Origin: Nemertoderma westbladi
Lineage: Eukaryota; Xenacoelomorpha; Nemertodermatida; Nemertodermatidae
Assembly: GCA_032718475.1 (NCBI GenBank)
Contig: JAUCBJ010003049.1
Location: 1-35,567, forward strand
Reading direction: 5' to 3'
Length of the DNA stretch: 35,567 nucleotides
Of the stretch, positions 10,946 through 20,811 are shown in pieces (the stretch's first letter is position 1; every line of letters begins with the position of its first letter). Made by a program: the position numbers and the translations under genes. The notes under the pieces were generated by a model, which searched no databases, was not told the DNA's origin, and was given only the letters and a program-made list of their open reading frames with translations.

Positions 10946-10998
10946 TACTGATGAGGCCTGATAGGCCGAAAAAACGTATAGCGCTGGTTAACACCAGG
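10930..10998 (+). ncRNA. Type I hammerhead ribozyme motif
   Basis: The conserved core is present in order. CTGATGA is at 10948-10954. Stem II is GGCC (10955-10958), loop TGATA, GGCC (10964-10967). GAAA follows at 10968-10971, and a cleavage triplet GTA is at 10976-10978. Stem I forms a perfect 7-bp helix between agcgcta (10941-10947) and tagcgct (10979-10985). An internal loop (2 nt against 8 nt) separates this from an outer CTGG/CCAG helix (10935-10938 with 10994-10997). This open-stem-I layout is type I, the kind known from schistosome SINE-like elements, Penelope-like elements and metazoan retrozymes. Stem III is nearly absent: only A10971-U10977 pairs clearly, around a 5-nt linker. Very short stem III is known for such natural ribozymes, which often work as dimers. 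Predicted cleavage is after 10978. Activity is inferred, not shown. Confidence 0.75.
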
Positions 10999-11000
10999 TG

Positions 11001-12977
11001 ACTTCAGTTGTACCACACGCACTCACTTCAGTTGGCCCGCACGCACTCACTTCAGTTGGCACACACGCACTCACTTCAGTTGGTCCACACGCACTCACTT
11101 TAGTTGAACCACACGCACTCACTTCCGTTGGTCCACACGCACTCACTTCAGGTGAACCACACGCACTCACTTCAGTTGGACCACACGCACTCACTTCAGT
11201 TGTTCCGCACGCACTCACTTCAGTTGGTTCACACGCACTCACTTCAGTTGATCCACACCCACTCATTTCAGTTGGTCCACACGCACTCACTTCAGTTGGT
11301 TCACACGCACTCACTTCAGCTGGCCCACACGCACTCACTTCAGTTGGTCCACACGCACTCACTTCAGCTGGTTCTCACGCACTCACTTCAGTTGGTTCAC
11401 ACGCACTCACTTCAGTTGGTCCACACGCACTCACTTCAGTTGGTCCACACGCACTCACTTCAGTTGGTCCACACGCACTCACTTCAGTTGGTTCATACGC
11501 ACTCACTTCAGATGGTCCACACGCACTCACTTCAGTTGGTCCACACGCACTCACTTCAGTTGGTCCACACGCACTCCCATCAGTTGGACCATACGCACTC
11601 ACTTCATTTGCTCCACACGCACTCACTTCAGTTGATCTACACGCACTCATTTCAGTTGGTCCACACGCACTCACTTCAGTTGGTCCACACGCACTCACTT
11701 CAGTGGGCCCACACGCAATCACTTCAGTTGGTTCATACGCACTCACTTCAGTTGGTTCACACGCACTCACTTCAGTTGGCCCACACGCACTCACTTCAGC
11801 TGGTCCACTAGCACTCACTTCAGTTAGCCCACACGCACTCACTTCAGTTGGTCCACACGCACTCACTTCAGTTGGTTCACACGCACTCACTTCAGTTGGT
11901 TCACACGCACTCACTTCAGTTGGACCACACGCACTCACTTCAGTTGGCCCACACGCACTCACTTCAGTTGGCCCACACGCACTCACATCAGCTGGCCCAC
12001 ACGCACTCACTTCAGTTGGTTTACACGCACTCACTTCAGTTGGACCACACGCACTCACTTCAGCTGGTCCACACGCACTCACTTCAGTTGGCCCACACGC
12101 ACTCACTTCAGTTGGTCCACACGCACTGACTCCAGTTGGTCCACACGCACTCACTCCAGTTGGACCACACGCAATCGCTTCAGCTGGTCCACACGCAATC
12201 ACTTCAGTTGGTTCACACGCACTCACTCCAGTTGGTCCACAAGCACTAACTCCAGTTGGACCACACGCAATCACTTCAGTTCGTTCACACGCACTCACTC
12301 CAGTTGGTCCACAAGCACTCACTCCAGTTGGACCACACGCAATCACTTCAGCTGGTCCACACGCACTCACTTCAGCTGGTCCACACGCACTCACTTCAGT
12401 TGGTTCACACGCACTCACTTCAGTTGGTTCACACGCACTCACTTCAGTTGGTTCACACGCACTCACTTCAGTTGGCTCACACGCACTCACTTCAGTTGGT
12501 TCACACACGCATTCACTTCAGCTGGTCCACAAGTACTCATTTCAGCTGGTCTACACGCACTCACTTCAGTTGGTTCACACGCACTCACTTCAGCTGGTCT
12601 ACACGCACTCACTTCAGTTGGTTCTCACGCACTCACTTCAGTTGGTTCACAAGCACTCACTTCAGCTAGTCCACACGCACTCACTTCAGCTGGTCTACAC
12701 GCACTCACTTCAGTTGGTCCACACGCACTCATTTCAGTTGGTTCACACGCACTCACTTCAGTTGGTTCACACGCACTCACTTCAGTTGGTTCACACGCAC
12801 TCACTTCAGCTGGTCCACACGCACTCACTTCAGCTGGTCTACACGCACTCACTTCAGTTGGTTCACACGCACTCACTTCAGCTGGTTCACACGCACTCAC
12901 TTCAGCTGGTCTACACGCACTCACTTCAGTTGGTTCACACGCACTCACTTCAGCTGGTTCACACGCACTCACTTCAG
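11001..12977 (+). repeat. 24-bp minisatellite array, ~82 copies
   Basis: The unit contains cgcactcacttcagttgg followed by a variable 6 bp (tccaca, ttcaca, cccaca, accaca). The period is exactly 24 bp over about 2 kb, with one 2-bp insertion near 12506 that shifts phase. Because 24 is a multiple of 3 and the unit has no stops in most frames, long open frames appear on both strands: HALTSVGP and HTHSLQLV repeats on plus, ACGPTEVS repeats on minus. The longest, 10998-13022, has no unique sequence beyond a short tail, so I do not call it a gene. The array begins within 25 bp of the hammerhead ribozyme. Confidence 0.97.
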
Positions 12978-14149
12978 CCCTCCGCCAAATGTGAAATTTA
13001 TGAACGCCCCCTAAATCTCTAGGATATAGATACAGTACATCTCATGCTAGACATAATTGTGGACCATGTAGGCCAAATAAATAAAAGTAGAAGAATTATT
13101 TACAACGTTGAATTTATTAGTTTTGTTACCATCTGAAAAAACAACACGAATGAAACATTTTTGGAGAACATTTCTTTATCATTTTACCAAATATTATATC
13201 AATAAAAATATCAGTAAGGTGTAAGTTACTACACCAATATAAATTAATATAACAAACAACATTATTTTTCGGTAATAAAATATTTGTTCAAGTTTATTGA
13301 CTTAGTGAGATAAAGTTGAAAGACTTTAAAAAGGTTGCAATAGATTATCAAATAATCTCCCTAATAAAAAGTAATAATTGTTTTAATGAAGTTAGAAGTC
13401 GAAATGATGGTAAATAAGTAAGATTATGGTAGATTATAATATAACAGCTGATTATGTTCACTTTCATTAGAATGATGATTCAAAATATTCCACCAAGTTT
13501 TAGTCCTAATAAATCAATATACAAATATTTCTTTCCTATACAAAGTCAACATACAAATTGCTTTAATTTGACAAAAAAATGTCCCCCAGAAATAAATAGA
13601 TTTTGAAAAAATTTCATTATATTAACAATAATTTACCTGAATAAAGTTCCAAGAAAATATACGTATTGTAGAACGTTAGTACTAAATGTGGATTTATAAT
13701 AAATAAATCGACTGACTGGAGTGCAACACCAATAATTGTTAAAGTCATTTATGTGTGTAAAAGACTTAGACAAGTTTTAAATACAAATATTATGTCTTAT
13801 TAGTGTATTTGATAAAGTAATGCTTATCTGCACCCCCCCCCCCCCCCCCCCCCCCCCCAATGCAACTTCTGGGTCTTCAATAATTTTTAATTTTAGTGCA
13901 CAGATTTCATTATTTCATGTTTTTGCATGACTTAATCAAATACAGTAATAAAACTACTTAAACTTTATATTATGAATTTTTTAATCTCCAAAACTCAAAT
14001 TTCAATAATTTGTAGCACCAAAAATTTATAAACACGAAATATTAAAATTACATCTTGTATTCAATATAGATAGGACATTGAGATAGGATATCTGTATTCT
14101 GTAGAGTGAAAAATAAATAGCTATATGAATTGAATAGTATTGATATACA
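12978..14149. other. AT-rich intergenic DNA, poly-C tract
   Basis: There is no coding or RNA feature I can support. A 26-bp C run lies at 13833-13858. The rest is strongly A/T-rich with scattered stop codons in all frames. Confidence 0.5.
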
Positions 14150-14823
14150 AACAGCGTGTTCGCCAGAATAACAGAGAATATGTTACGGTTTCATTCAATA
14201 ATAACTCTCCTGCACTTTAACGAAAATTGTTCATTTTGGTTCCAATTGAAAGCCAGAATATAAACTTAGACTTTGGTAAAAAACATGATGTGGTTCTCGA
14301 ATGTCATCATTGCCATAGCAACGCTTCAAAACAAATCCAGTATTGTGATATGATCATCAATGTGATATTAATGTGATATTGCTGCGATGTTAATTAATTT
14401 CATTTTTAAATGCCTTAACAGTTAGTTAGAAAATTTCACTAGTTTAAAAAAAAACAAACGGGGTTCGTCGGTCCGCGCCTATCTCGATACGACATTCCCA
14501 GGGCAATGGATTGGCCGCGATGAAACAAAGGCTGAAGAAGGTCCAGGCTGTTGGTGGCGCCCACATCGAAGTATACTGACTTTTATTCTCGCTCCTCTTT
14601 AATTTGTTTGTTTTAAACTAGTGAAATTTTCTAACTAACTGTTAACTAACTGGATTTGTTTTTAAGCGTTGCTATGGCAATGATGGCATTCGAGAACCAC
14701 ATCATGTTTTTAACCAAAGTCTAAGTTTATATTCTGGCTTTCAATTAGAACCAAAATGAACAATTTTCGTCAAAGTGCAGGAGAGTTATTATAGACCGTA
14801 ACATATTCTGGCGAACACTCTGT
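14150..14823 (+). mobile_element. Internally deleted Tc1/mariner-like transposon with long inverted repeats
   Basis: The left arm (about 14152-14452) and right arm (about 14611-14823) are long inverted repeats. Shared landmarks are gtgttcgccagaata, the tgaacaattttcgt block, and the catgatgtggttctcgaatg block. The left arm has an extra segment of about 70 bp near 14343-14415. The outermost right end reads as the complement of TACAGAGTG, in keeping with Tc1/mariner ends after a TA target site; the left end differs by a few bases. The central 14471-14579 keeps coding relics (separate entry). The whole element is under 700 bp, far too short to encode a full transposase, so it would have to be mobilised in trans. 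Confidence 0.8.
14471..14579 (+). pseudogene. Two fused scraps of a DDE transposase
   Basis: One plus frame from 14471 reads VRAYLDTTFPGQWIGR. This matches the catalytic-domain block V+.(F/Y)LD..FPGRWIGR seen in many invertebrate mariner-like transposases, where it lies before the W..RSPDLTP.DFFLW motif. From 14517 the next frame (+1) reads AMKQRLKKVQAVGGAHIEVY and then a stop at 14577. This resembles the usual C-terminus of the same proteins (RL..C....GGHIE/F). The region between the two, including the last catalytic acidic residue, is missing, and the reading frame shifts at the join. That pattern indicates an internal deletion. The family assignment rests on remembered motifs, not a search. 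Confidence 0.65.
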
Positions 14824-15513
14824 ATTATGCACTATTAATTAATTGTAATGGTTTGAGTAACCCTACACTCCTTACGACAACAAAATAAATCCTTCCATTT
14901 GTTACAATTAATAGGGTCCGGTCTCTATTGTTTGCAATAGAGTAATGGGTTACAATAGAGCGCTAGATTGTTTATAATAGAATCCCCCATTGGTTACAGT
15001 ATCACTCTGCATTGGTTGCAGTTTGAGGTTGATCCGTCTGCAGCTTGTATAGATGTATTTAGTTTGTAATGTTAGAAAATACGACGAATAAATAATTACA
15101 CTACCGCTACAGAAAATATGTTAACAGGTGAATAGCGGAAACCAATTCCAGCCGTTTCCCAATGGCGCCTGACCGATCAAACTCATATAAACCCGTGTAA
15201 TAAATAATTGCGATCAGAAACATGGTTAAAACTTTATGTTAAAATATAACTTATGATGTAAATATAGTACACTGTACATTAAGGTACACTACACTGTAAG
15301 GTAAGTGTAACCTAAATCCGAAATACAAAACACAACAAACCTCGTTGGTTGCCAATAAAATTAACAGGCAAAAATATTCGAGCGAAACCGGTCCAAAATT
15401 AATTTTATATATTTTAAATAATTCTGGAAGAACAAATGGCGATATAAAGGCATTCCATATCAAATAAACTACAACTTTCATGTTATGCTACTTACATCTC
15501 CAAATTTAATTAA
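14824..15513. other. AT-rich sequence downstream of ATXN2
   Basis: I see no gene. Repeated strings of the type ttacaatagag / gtttgtaatag / ttggttacag lie at about 14905-15020. The short minus-strand open frame at 15251-15481 has no recognisable content. Confidence 0.4.
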
Positions 15514-15523
15514 TTTATTTATT
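15514..15523 (-). terminator. Candidate poly(A) signals for ATXN2
   Basis: Two overlapping AATAAA hexamers lie on the minus strand at 15514-15523, about 540 nt past the ATXN2 stop codon. They would give a short 3' UTR. Other A-rich strings are nearby, so the real site could differ. Confidence 0.3.
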
Positions 15524-16062
15524 TTTTTAATTTTCAACATATTTTTTATCGATTTCGAATTTTCGTATATCTTTGAGCTGAGCAGTGTTTGTTTGTTTAC
15601 CCAAACTTGCTCGCCCCCCTCCCCCTAGCCAAATGGTCGAATACGTTAAATGAAATGCCTAAGCAATAGGGGGGTTGGTGCAAGTCTAAAAACAAATTGG
15701 AGATGTATGGTTAGGTAACATGATTGAATTAGCATGGATATGGATTCTTACAATTCAAGAAAACCACTTTACTAAACATTATACAGTGTATGTTACCGCC
15801 CTACAATGTTCTATATAGCAATAATTCGAAACTAAACTGCATACGAAACATTTAAACTCGCTAAACAAACTGCTTGAACTAGCGAATTTGTCTCACCTTC
15901 TTTATGTCTATGCATTGTTTATATCAGTACCTCTTTTTTACTTGATCTTTTTTGATGATTTTTTTTCATCTCGAAATCTCGAGGCGGAACCTGATAATAT
16001 GATTACCTTTTTTTCATTTCTATTTTTTGTAATGTGTATCACTGTGTCTGTGTTTCAGTTAT

Positions 16063-19000
16063 TCAGATCGAAGGCCCTGGTTGGTAATGGGCGGGGGTGC
16101 GCGATATTGGATGCAAGAAGGCACCCCCTTGAGGGGGGAATGTTGGCGACACTACCAGGTGTTGCGACTGGGTCCCTTGGTGATCGGGGGGCAACATAAA
16201 TACCCCAGGGGGGACTGCGCCGCTGGGGGGGAAGTACAGCGGCTGTGAGGCAGAAGGGGGGAAGGCAACAGTGGGGGTTGCTGTGAGGGGGGAACTCGGC
16301 AAAGAATGTGGGGTCCCCGCTGCAGCACCCGGCGGTGGCACGGCGATATGGTGGGTCCCCGCGGCGGCTTGGGGGGGTAGTTGAAGAGGCACCACTGTGG
16401 GGGGAAACTGAATGCCGCCAGGCCCCGCGGTGGGCTGGTGCATAATGTGAACCTGCTGTAAATGCTGCCCAGGGCCGCCGTTAGTCTGCTGGAGTAGAGG
16501 TGATGAGGGGTTAGCCGCCACCGTCTGAATCAGTTGATTGTTATTTAAGGCGAGAAAGGCGGCTTGTGATTGGTTGAGGTGGTCGCCCTGGTGATGAGTG
16601 GGTTGCAACTGCATGGCAGCAGTGGGTTGGAGCACCAAATTTGCAGCACCTGGATTGGCGGCCGGGTACTGCTGTGGGGGGATGTAATGTATAAGTTGGG
16701 GTGTCCCATTGGGTCCCATCATCCGGTATAGAGTCTGGTACTGGGGCGCCGCGGATCCATTCGTCTGGGAAGGGTTGAATATGGCTTGGGTAGAGCCCCC
16801 TGTCGGTTGGATGTGGAACACGGGTTGGGGCGTCTGGGGGGTGGCAGCGGCAGCCCCTGGGTACAGGAAGGGTCCGTTGGGACTCGCGGCAATCAGGTAC
16901 TGCGGGGACACAGCGAGTTCTTTAACTGGGCGAGGGGGGGCGGGTTGACGGGGTGGCAGGAGGGTAGCCCCCGGGGGCGGGGCTGCGTAGTGGGGCGAGG
17001 GGCGCGCCGCTGGAATCGGCTGGCCTGCGAATTGAGGGTAACCAAGTGGCGCGGCGCCCGTATATATGGGGGAGCCCTGAGGTGTAGCTTGGGCAGACAG
17101 TTGGGCGACAGCTGGGTGCTGCTGCGGGTATATGGGCTGCATGGTGCCGCCAGCGGAAGGGCTGGGAATGCGACCTGCGGCAGGGGGGGTGGGGGTTTTA
17201 GTCGCGGATTTGAGGGGTACACTGGGCGGTGCCGCGGGGGGAGGGGCTTTCGGTTTAAATTCGAAGGCAACGGCGTTTGGATTGAGGCTGGAGCCAGCTA
17301 GAGATGAAGGGTTTGTCTCCACTGGAGGTGTCGGTGTTGGATCAGGGTAGCTACCTGGGCCGCGTGTGCCCCCATCCACGCCCCCCAACCGTGGTGATGG
17401 TTGCGACGAACCATCACTCCCGCTGTCGCATGGTGGCTTCGGCACAAAATCTTCGGATTTCCCCGTCGGTTTGTAGTTGAAATCTTTGTGAAATTTCTTG
17501 AGAGTTGAAATCTCGGCGGTTCGCTTTTCCAGGTTGATGTCTCCGGGTTGGGGTTTATGCGTCTCATCAACCGTCTCCGGTGTTTCTCCGCGCAACTGCG
17601 ACGATACCGGTGGGTTGAAGTGTGGTGGTAGTGCGGGCTGTAGGATTAGTGGTGTGGTATGTTGGCGACCTGGAGGTCGGTGTGACTGAAGTTGCGTTGG
17701 GTGTTGGGGCAGCCCCGGGTGCTGGGGTGGACCTGGGTGCTGGGGCTGTCGTCCTTGGTGCTGCCCCGGGTGTTGGGCTTGCCCTTGGTGTTGAGAGTGC
17801 ACTTGGTGCTGGGGTTGGCCTGTGTACTGTGATTGCGCCGGGTACTGGGGTTGCGAAGGGTGCTGGGGTTGCGATGGGTGCTGGGGTTGTGATGGGTGCT
17901 GGGGTTGCGAAGGGTGCTGGGGTTGCGATGGGTGCTGGGTTTGCGATGGGTGCTGGGTTTGGGATGGGTGCTGGGGTTGCGCTGGGTGTTGGGGTTGCGG
18001 TGTGTGTTGGGGTTGCGCTGGGTGTTGGGGTTGCGGTGTGTGTTGGGGTTGCGGTGTGTGTTGGGGTTGCGCTTGGTGATGGGGTTGGGATGGGTGCTGG
18101 GATTGCGATGGGTGCTGGGTTTGTGAAGGGTGCTGGGTTTGGGATGGGTGCTGGGTTTGGGATGGGTGCTGGGGTTGAGATGGGAGCTGGGTTTGCGATG
18201 GGTGCTGGGTTTGCGCTGGGTGTTGATGTGGCCCTGGGTGCTGTGGTTGTGATGGGTGCTGGGTTTGCGCGACAGGGGGGTGGTAGACCTGATATGGGTG
18301 CTGCAGCGGCCCGAAGGATGTGGGGGGCCCTCCTGCTAGATTATGTTGTTGAACATACATCGGATAGGGCTGGCTGGATGGCGGCTGTAGGATATGTGGG
18401 GCTACGCCATGGGGGAGTGCGGTGTGGGGGGCTGCGCCGTGGGGGGATGGGGCAAGGGGCAGGTTAACCTCAGAGGCGTTGGGTGGGTTAGCGATCTGTG
18501 GGGGACCATCAGGCCCTTCCTGGAGCTGCTGTTGTTGGTAGGGCGTAGGTAACTGCTGAACGAGGCCGGTGGAGAGACCTCGTTGAGACGGGTCTGGGCC
18601 TCGGAACATCGGGACCATGTACTGGGGGCGGGGCGGGCGTTGGGCGCGGGCACCAGTCTGGTAGGGTTGCGGGAGGGAATGGGGCGCCCCGTGCGGTGGC
18701 TGCTGCATCAGCACATGGGCTTGTTGTCCGAGTGATTGGGGAGTTGGGATGAACGACGGGGGACTCTGGATGGGGTCGGACGTGATTGGGGGGCCCAGTT
18801 GTGGATGGGCCGTAGGCGGGCCCAGTTGTGGGTGGGCCGAAGGGGGGCCCGTGTGCGTCTGTGCGGAAGACGTCGGGGGTAGAGAGTGCGATACGATAGG
18901 GGATTGGTGGGGCTGCGTGGACGGTTGGTAGTTCCGGGAGGCAGGATGCGAGGTGGGAAGAGATGTCGGGAACGGTCCGTGGTGGGATGGGTGTGCGGGT

Positions 19001-20148
19001 GCGGGTGGGTGGGGGCCGGGGTGTGGGGAGGCGTGGGGAGTGGGCACCAGGTGTCCGGGATGGTTCGCGGCGTGGGGCGGCGTCTGCATGGGTAGCGAGG
19101 GTCCCTGCAGGGCGTGGATCCCACGGGGGTGATGGACGGGGGGTTGGTGGGGCTGTCCGGGCCCGGACGAGTGCGTCTGTCCGGCGTAGTGGTGGAAAGC
19201 AGGAGACGGGGGTCTAATGCTGCTGTCCAGTCGGGCGTCGCACGAGGTCCGTTTGGGTTCGGGGTGGGTCGGAACTTCGGGTTTGCGGTTCCCAACGCCG
19301 TTCGCTTCTCCCCGCTCTCTCGGAGACACTTTGTTCGACTCGGTTGGCGGTCCGGCGTTGGGTTTCCCTACGACGACGAGGTCCGAAGATGATCGCCGTC
19401 TCTCGCCCTCATCCGTCTTATCTTCGCGACTGGGTGGAACTATCTGCTGGTTGTTGCCGGGCACATTGGCTGGACTATTACTAGGCTGTATGACAGGGAG
19501 ATTATTTGACTGGTTGGTAAGACTGTCGCTAGGCTGGTTGCTAGGTTTATTGTTAGGAAGTCCGTCTGGAAGTGGCGATTGTGGGTTTTTTTTATTGATG
19601 TCGTTCGATCTGTCTATGTTGTTTGTCGGAGCAGGATGGTTGTCGGGTTGGGATACATCTGGTCGCGTCGGAGGTATCGAAGCAACGACCTGCACTGGCG
19701 CGGTCTGCGGCGGCTGGGTCGGTCTCGGTTTCGGTTTGTACGGAGCCGCCGCACCAGATCGCGTCTCGCTCGTGTCGCTCGGATGGGTCCTCCAGTTGGA
19801 GTCAAGCGGGCGATGGTTCACCGAGTCGAGTGGCTGTCTCACCGAGTACCCGGGTCTCGGTTGCTTAGCGACGCCGCCCCGTTGGTAGCCGGATTGCGCC
19901 GGCGGGAACTGCTGTATGGCCCCGCTGGGCGGGTGTCTGTTGTAGCCCCGACGGGTGCCGCTCTGCGGCGGGTACGGGTAGCCCCGGCCCGGGTTGCTAT
20001 CAACCCGAACAACCGCGCTGTATTTCATCTCCTCCGAAGTATCTCGATTCTCCAACATTATCCTATCCTTGTAGACTTGGTTAGTCTCGATCTCCTTGGC
20101 CAGCCGCTCCGCCAGCCGCTCCCGTTTAAGGAATTCATCACTGTTATC
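16063..20148 (-). CDS. ATXN2: Ataxin-2, coding exon 2 (residues ~210-1570, to stop)
   Basis: This single 4,086-bp exon begins after a CAG acceptor (AG at 20149-20150) in phase 0 and ends at a TGA at 16063-16065. It completes the LsmAD region with DNSDEFLKRERLAERLAKEI and SEEMKYSAV, both close to vertebrate ataxin-2. The rest is low-complexity Pro/Gln/His/Asn-rich sequence typical of the family's disordered tail. LKKFHKDF (about residues 1092-1099) matches the conserved LKKF.NDF block. SSLNPNAVAFEFKP (about 1162-1175) is the PAM2 motif, which binds the MLLE domain of cytoplasmic poly(A)-binding protein. Ataxin-2 acts in the cytoplasm in mRNA stability, translation and stress-granule formation. 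The vertebrate gene has many introns, so one exon for about 87% of the protein is unusual. A tract of about 32 Gln-His-Pro hexapeptides lies at residues 839-1029. The C-terminus (HYQPGPSI) is unlike the human one. Confidence 0.95.
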   Translation of the reverse strand, partial: DNSDEFLKRERLAERLAKEIETNQVYKDRIMLENRDTSEEMKYSAVVRVDSNPGRGYPYPPQSGTRRGYNRHPPSGAIQQFPPAQSGYQRGGVAKQPRPGYSVRQPLDSVNHRPLDSNWRTHPSDTSETRSGAAAPYKPKPRPTQPPQTAPVQVVASIPPTRPDVSQPDNHPAPTNNIDRSNDINKKNPQSPLPDGLPNNKPSNQPSDSLTNQSNNLPVIQPSNSPANVPGNNQQIVPPSREDKTDEGERRRSSSDLVVVGKPNAGPPTESNKVSPRERGEANGVGNRKPEVPTHPEPKRTSCDARLDSSIRPPSPAFHHYAGQTHSSGPGQPHQPPVHHPRGIHALQGPSLPMQTPPHAANHPGHLVPTPHASPHPGPHPPAPAHPSHHGPFPTSLPTSHPASRNYQPSTQPHQSPIVSHSLPPTSSAQTHTGPPSAHPQLGPPTAHPQLGPPITSDPIQSPPSFIPTPQSLGQQAHVLMQQPPHGAPHSLPQPYQTGARAQRPPRPQYMVPMFRGPDPSQRGLSTGLVQQLPTPYQQQQLQEGPDGPPQIANPPNASEVNLPLAPSPHGAAPHTALPHGVAPHILQPPSSQPYPMYVQQHNLAGGPPTSFGPLQHPYQVYHPPVAQTQHPSQPQHPGPHQHPAQTQHPSQTQLPSQPQHPSQTQHPSQTQHPSQTQHPSQSQHPSQPHHQAQPQHTPQPQHTPQPQHPAQPQHTPQPQHPAQPQHPSQTQHPSQTQHPSQPQHPSQPQHPSQPQHPSQPQHPSQPQYPAQSQYTGQPQHQVHSQHQGQAQHPGQHQGRQPQHPGPPQHPGLPQHPTQLQSHRPPGRQHTTPLILQPALPPHFNPPVSSQLRGETPETVDETHKPQPGDINLEKRTAEISTLKKFHKDFNYKPTGKSEDFVPKPPCDSGSDGSSQPSPRLGGVDGGTRGPGSYPDPTPTPPVETNPSSLAGSSLNPNAVAFEFKPKAPPPAAPPSVPLKSATKTPTPPAAGRIPSPSAGGTMQPIYPQQHPAVAQLSAQATPQGSPIYTGAAPLGYPQFAGQPIPAARPSPHYAAPPPGATLLPPRQPAPPRPVKELAVSPQYLIAASPNGPFLYPGAAAATPQTPQPVFHIQPTGGSTQAIFNPSQTNGSAAPQYQTLYRMMGPNGTPQLIHYIPPQQYPAANPGAANLVLQPTAAMQLQPTHHQGDHLNQSQAAFLALNNNQLIQTVAANPSSPLLQQTNGGPGQHLQQVHIMHQPTAGPGGIQFPPTVVPLQLPPQAAAGTHHIAVPPPGAAAGTPHSLPSSPLTATPTVAFPPSASQPLYFPPSGAVPPGVFMLPPDHQGTQSQHLVVSPTFPPQGGAFLHPISRTPAHYQPGPSI
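17689..18261 (-). repeat. Coding 18-bp minisatellite: (Q-H-P-S-Q-P/T)n tract in ataxin-2
   Basis: About 32 in-frame hexapeptides of the type QHPSQT, QHPSQP, QHTPQP and QHPAQP occupy residues 839-1029, encoded by an 18-bp repeat (plus strand gggtgctggggttgcgat). The period is a multiple of 3, so changes in copy number keep the frame. Vertebrate ataxin-2 has a polyglutamine tract near the N-terminus instead; here glutamines are spaced by His-Pro in the C-terminal half. The plus strand is G-rich. Confidence 0.9.
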
Positions 20149-20811
20149 CTGAAGCAATCCAATAATATTAAATTAACAAACAATTAGATTTACTGAAATA
20201 TATTCATTTAAATAGAATAGTAATGGAGAATGGAAGTAGCGACACTCATATTGTCCAATAGGATTCACTTTATTACATAATAATCATCACTTCCCATTGG
20301 TTAAAACTTCAGCAGCTGATAGACCATGTCGTAAAGTGTGGAATTGTATAAAAAAGTAAAATGCGACAAAAATTTACTTTGGGCCTTTATGACAATAAAG
20401 CTGCGATATGCGAACCCAAAGGGAGCGGTTTTATTTATAAAGGGAGGGGGGGGGGGGGATAAAATCATGTAAATTACTGACTGTATATTTATATCATCCC
20501 TAAACTGGAGGAGAAATTCATAAATTAATAGGGCTAAATTATTAGTCCTACTCCCCATCCGCACCCTTTTGGGTGTAATATAAATGTCTTTGCAAGCGAT
20601 TTAATGTTGAGGGGTTCATACCATATTACTTTGGTACACTTCGGAGGGCCTATACCTCCCAATATCTAAGATAATTACGCTACGGCTATTATAAATCTGA
20701 TAAATGTAGTTCTTTGGTTCAGGTTAATGTGAATGTATTTAATTTATTTGCAGTTAATGTATTTCGGTGAGTATTTTGAATAGGTTAGTAGCTAAGCCTA
20801 CCTATCCTATG

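Noticed and set aside
10998-13022. 674-residue plus-strand open frame (HALTSVGP repeats)
   Set aside because: It is the 24-bp satellite read in an open frame. It starts with an ATG at the array edge, has no unique domain, and the other frames and strand are equally open.
15888-16199. Hydrophobic 103-residue plus-strand frame
   Set aside because: It overlaps the 3' end of ATXN2 antisense and looks hydrophobic only because of T-rich DNA. It shows no family motif.
17622-18467. Plus-strand open frame rich in Gly-Ala-Val opposite ATXN2
   Set aside because: It is the antisense shadow of the Gln-His-Pro repeat in ataxin-2.
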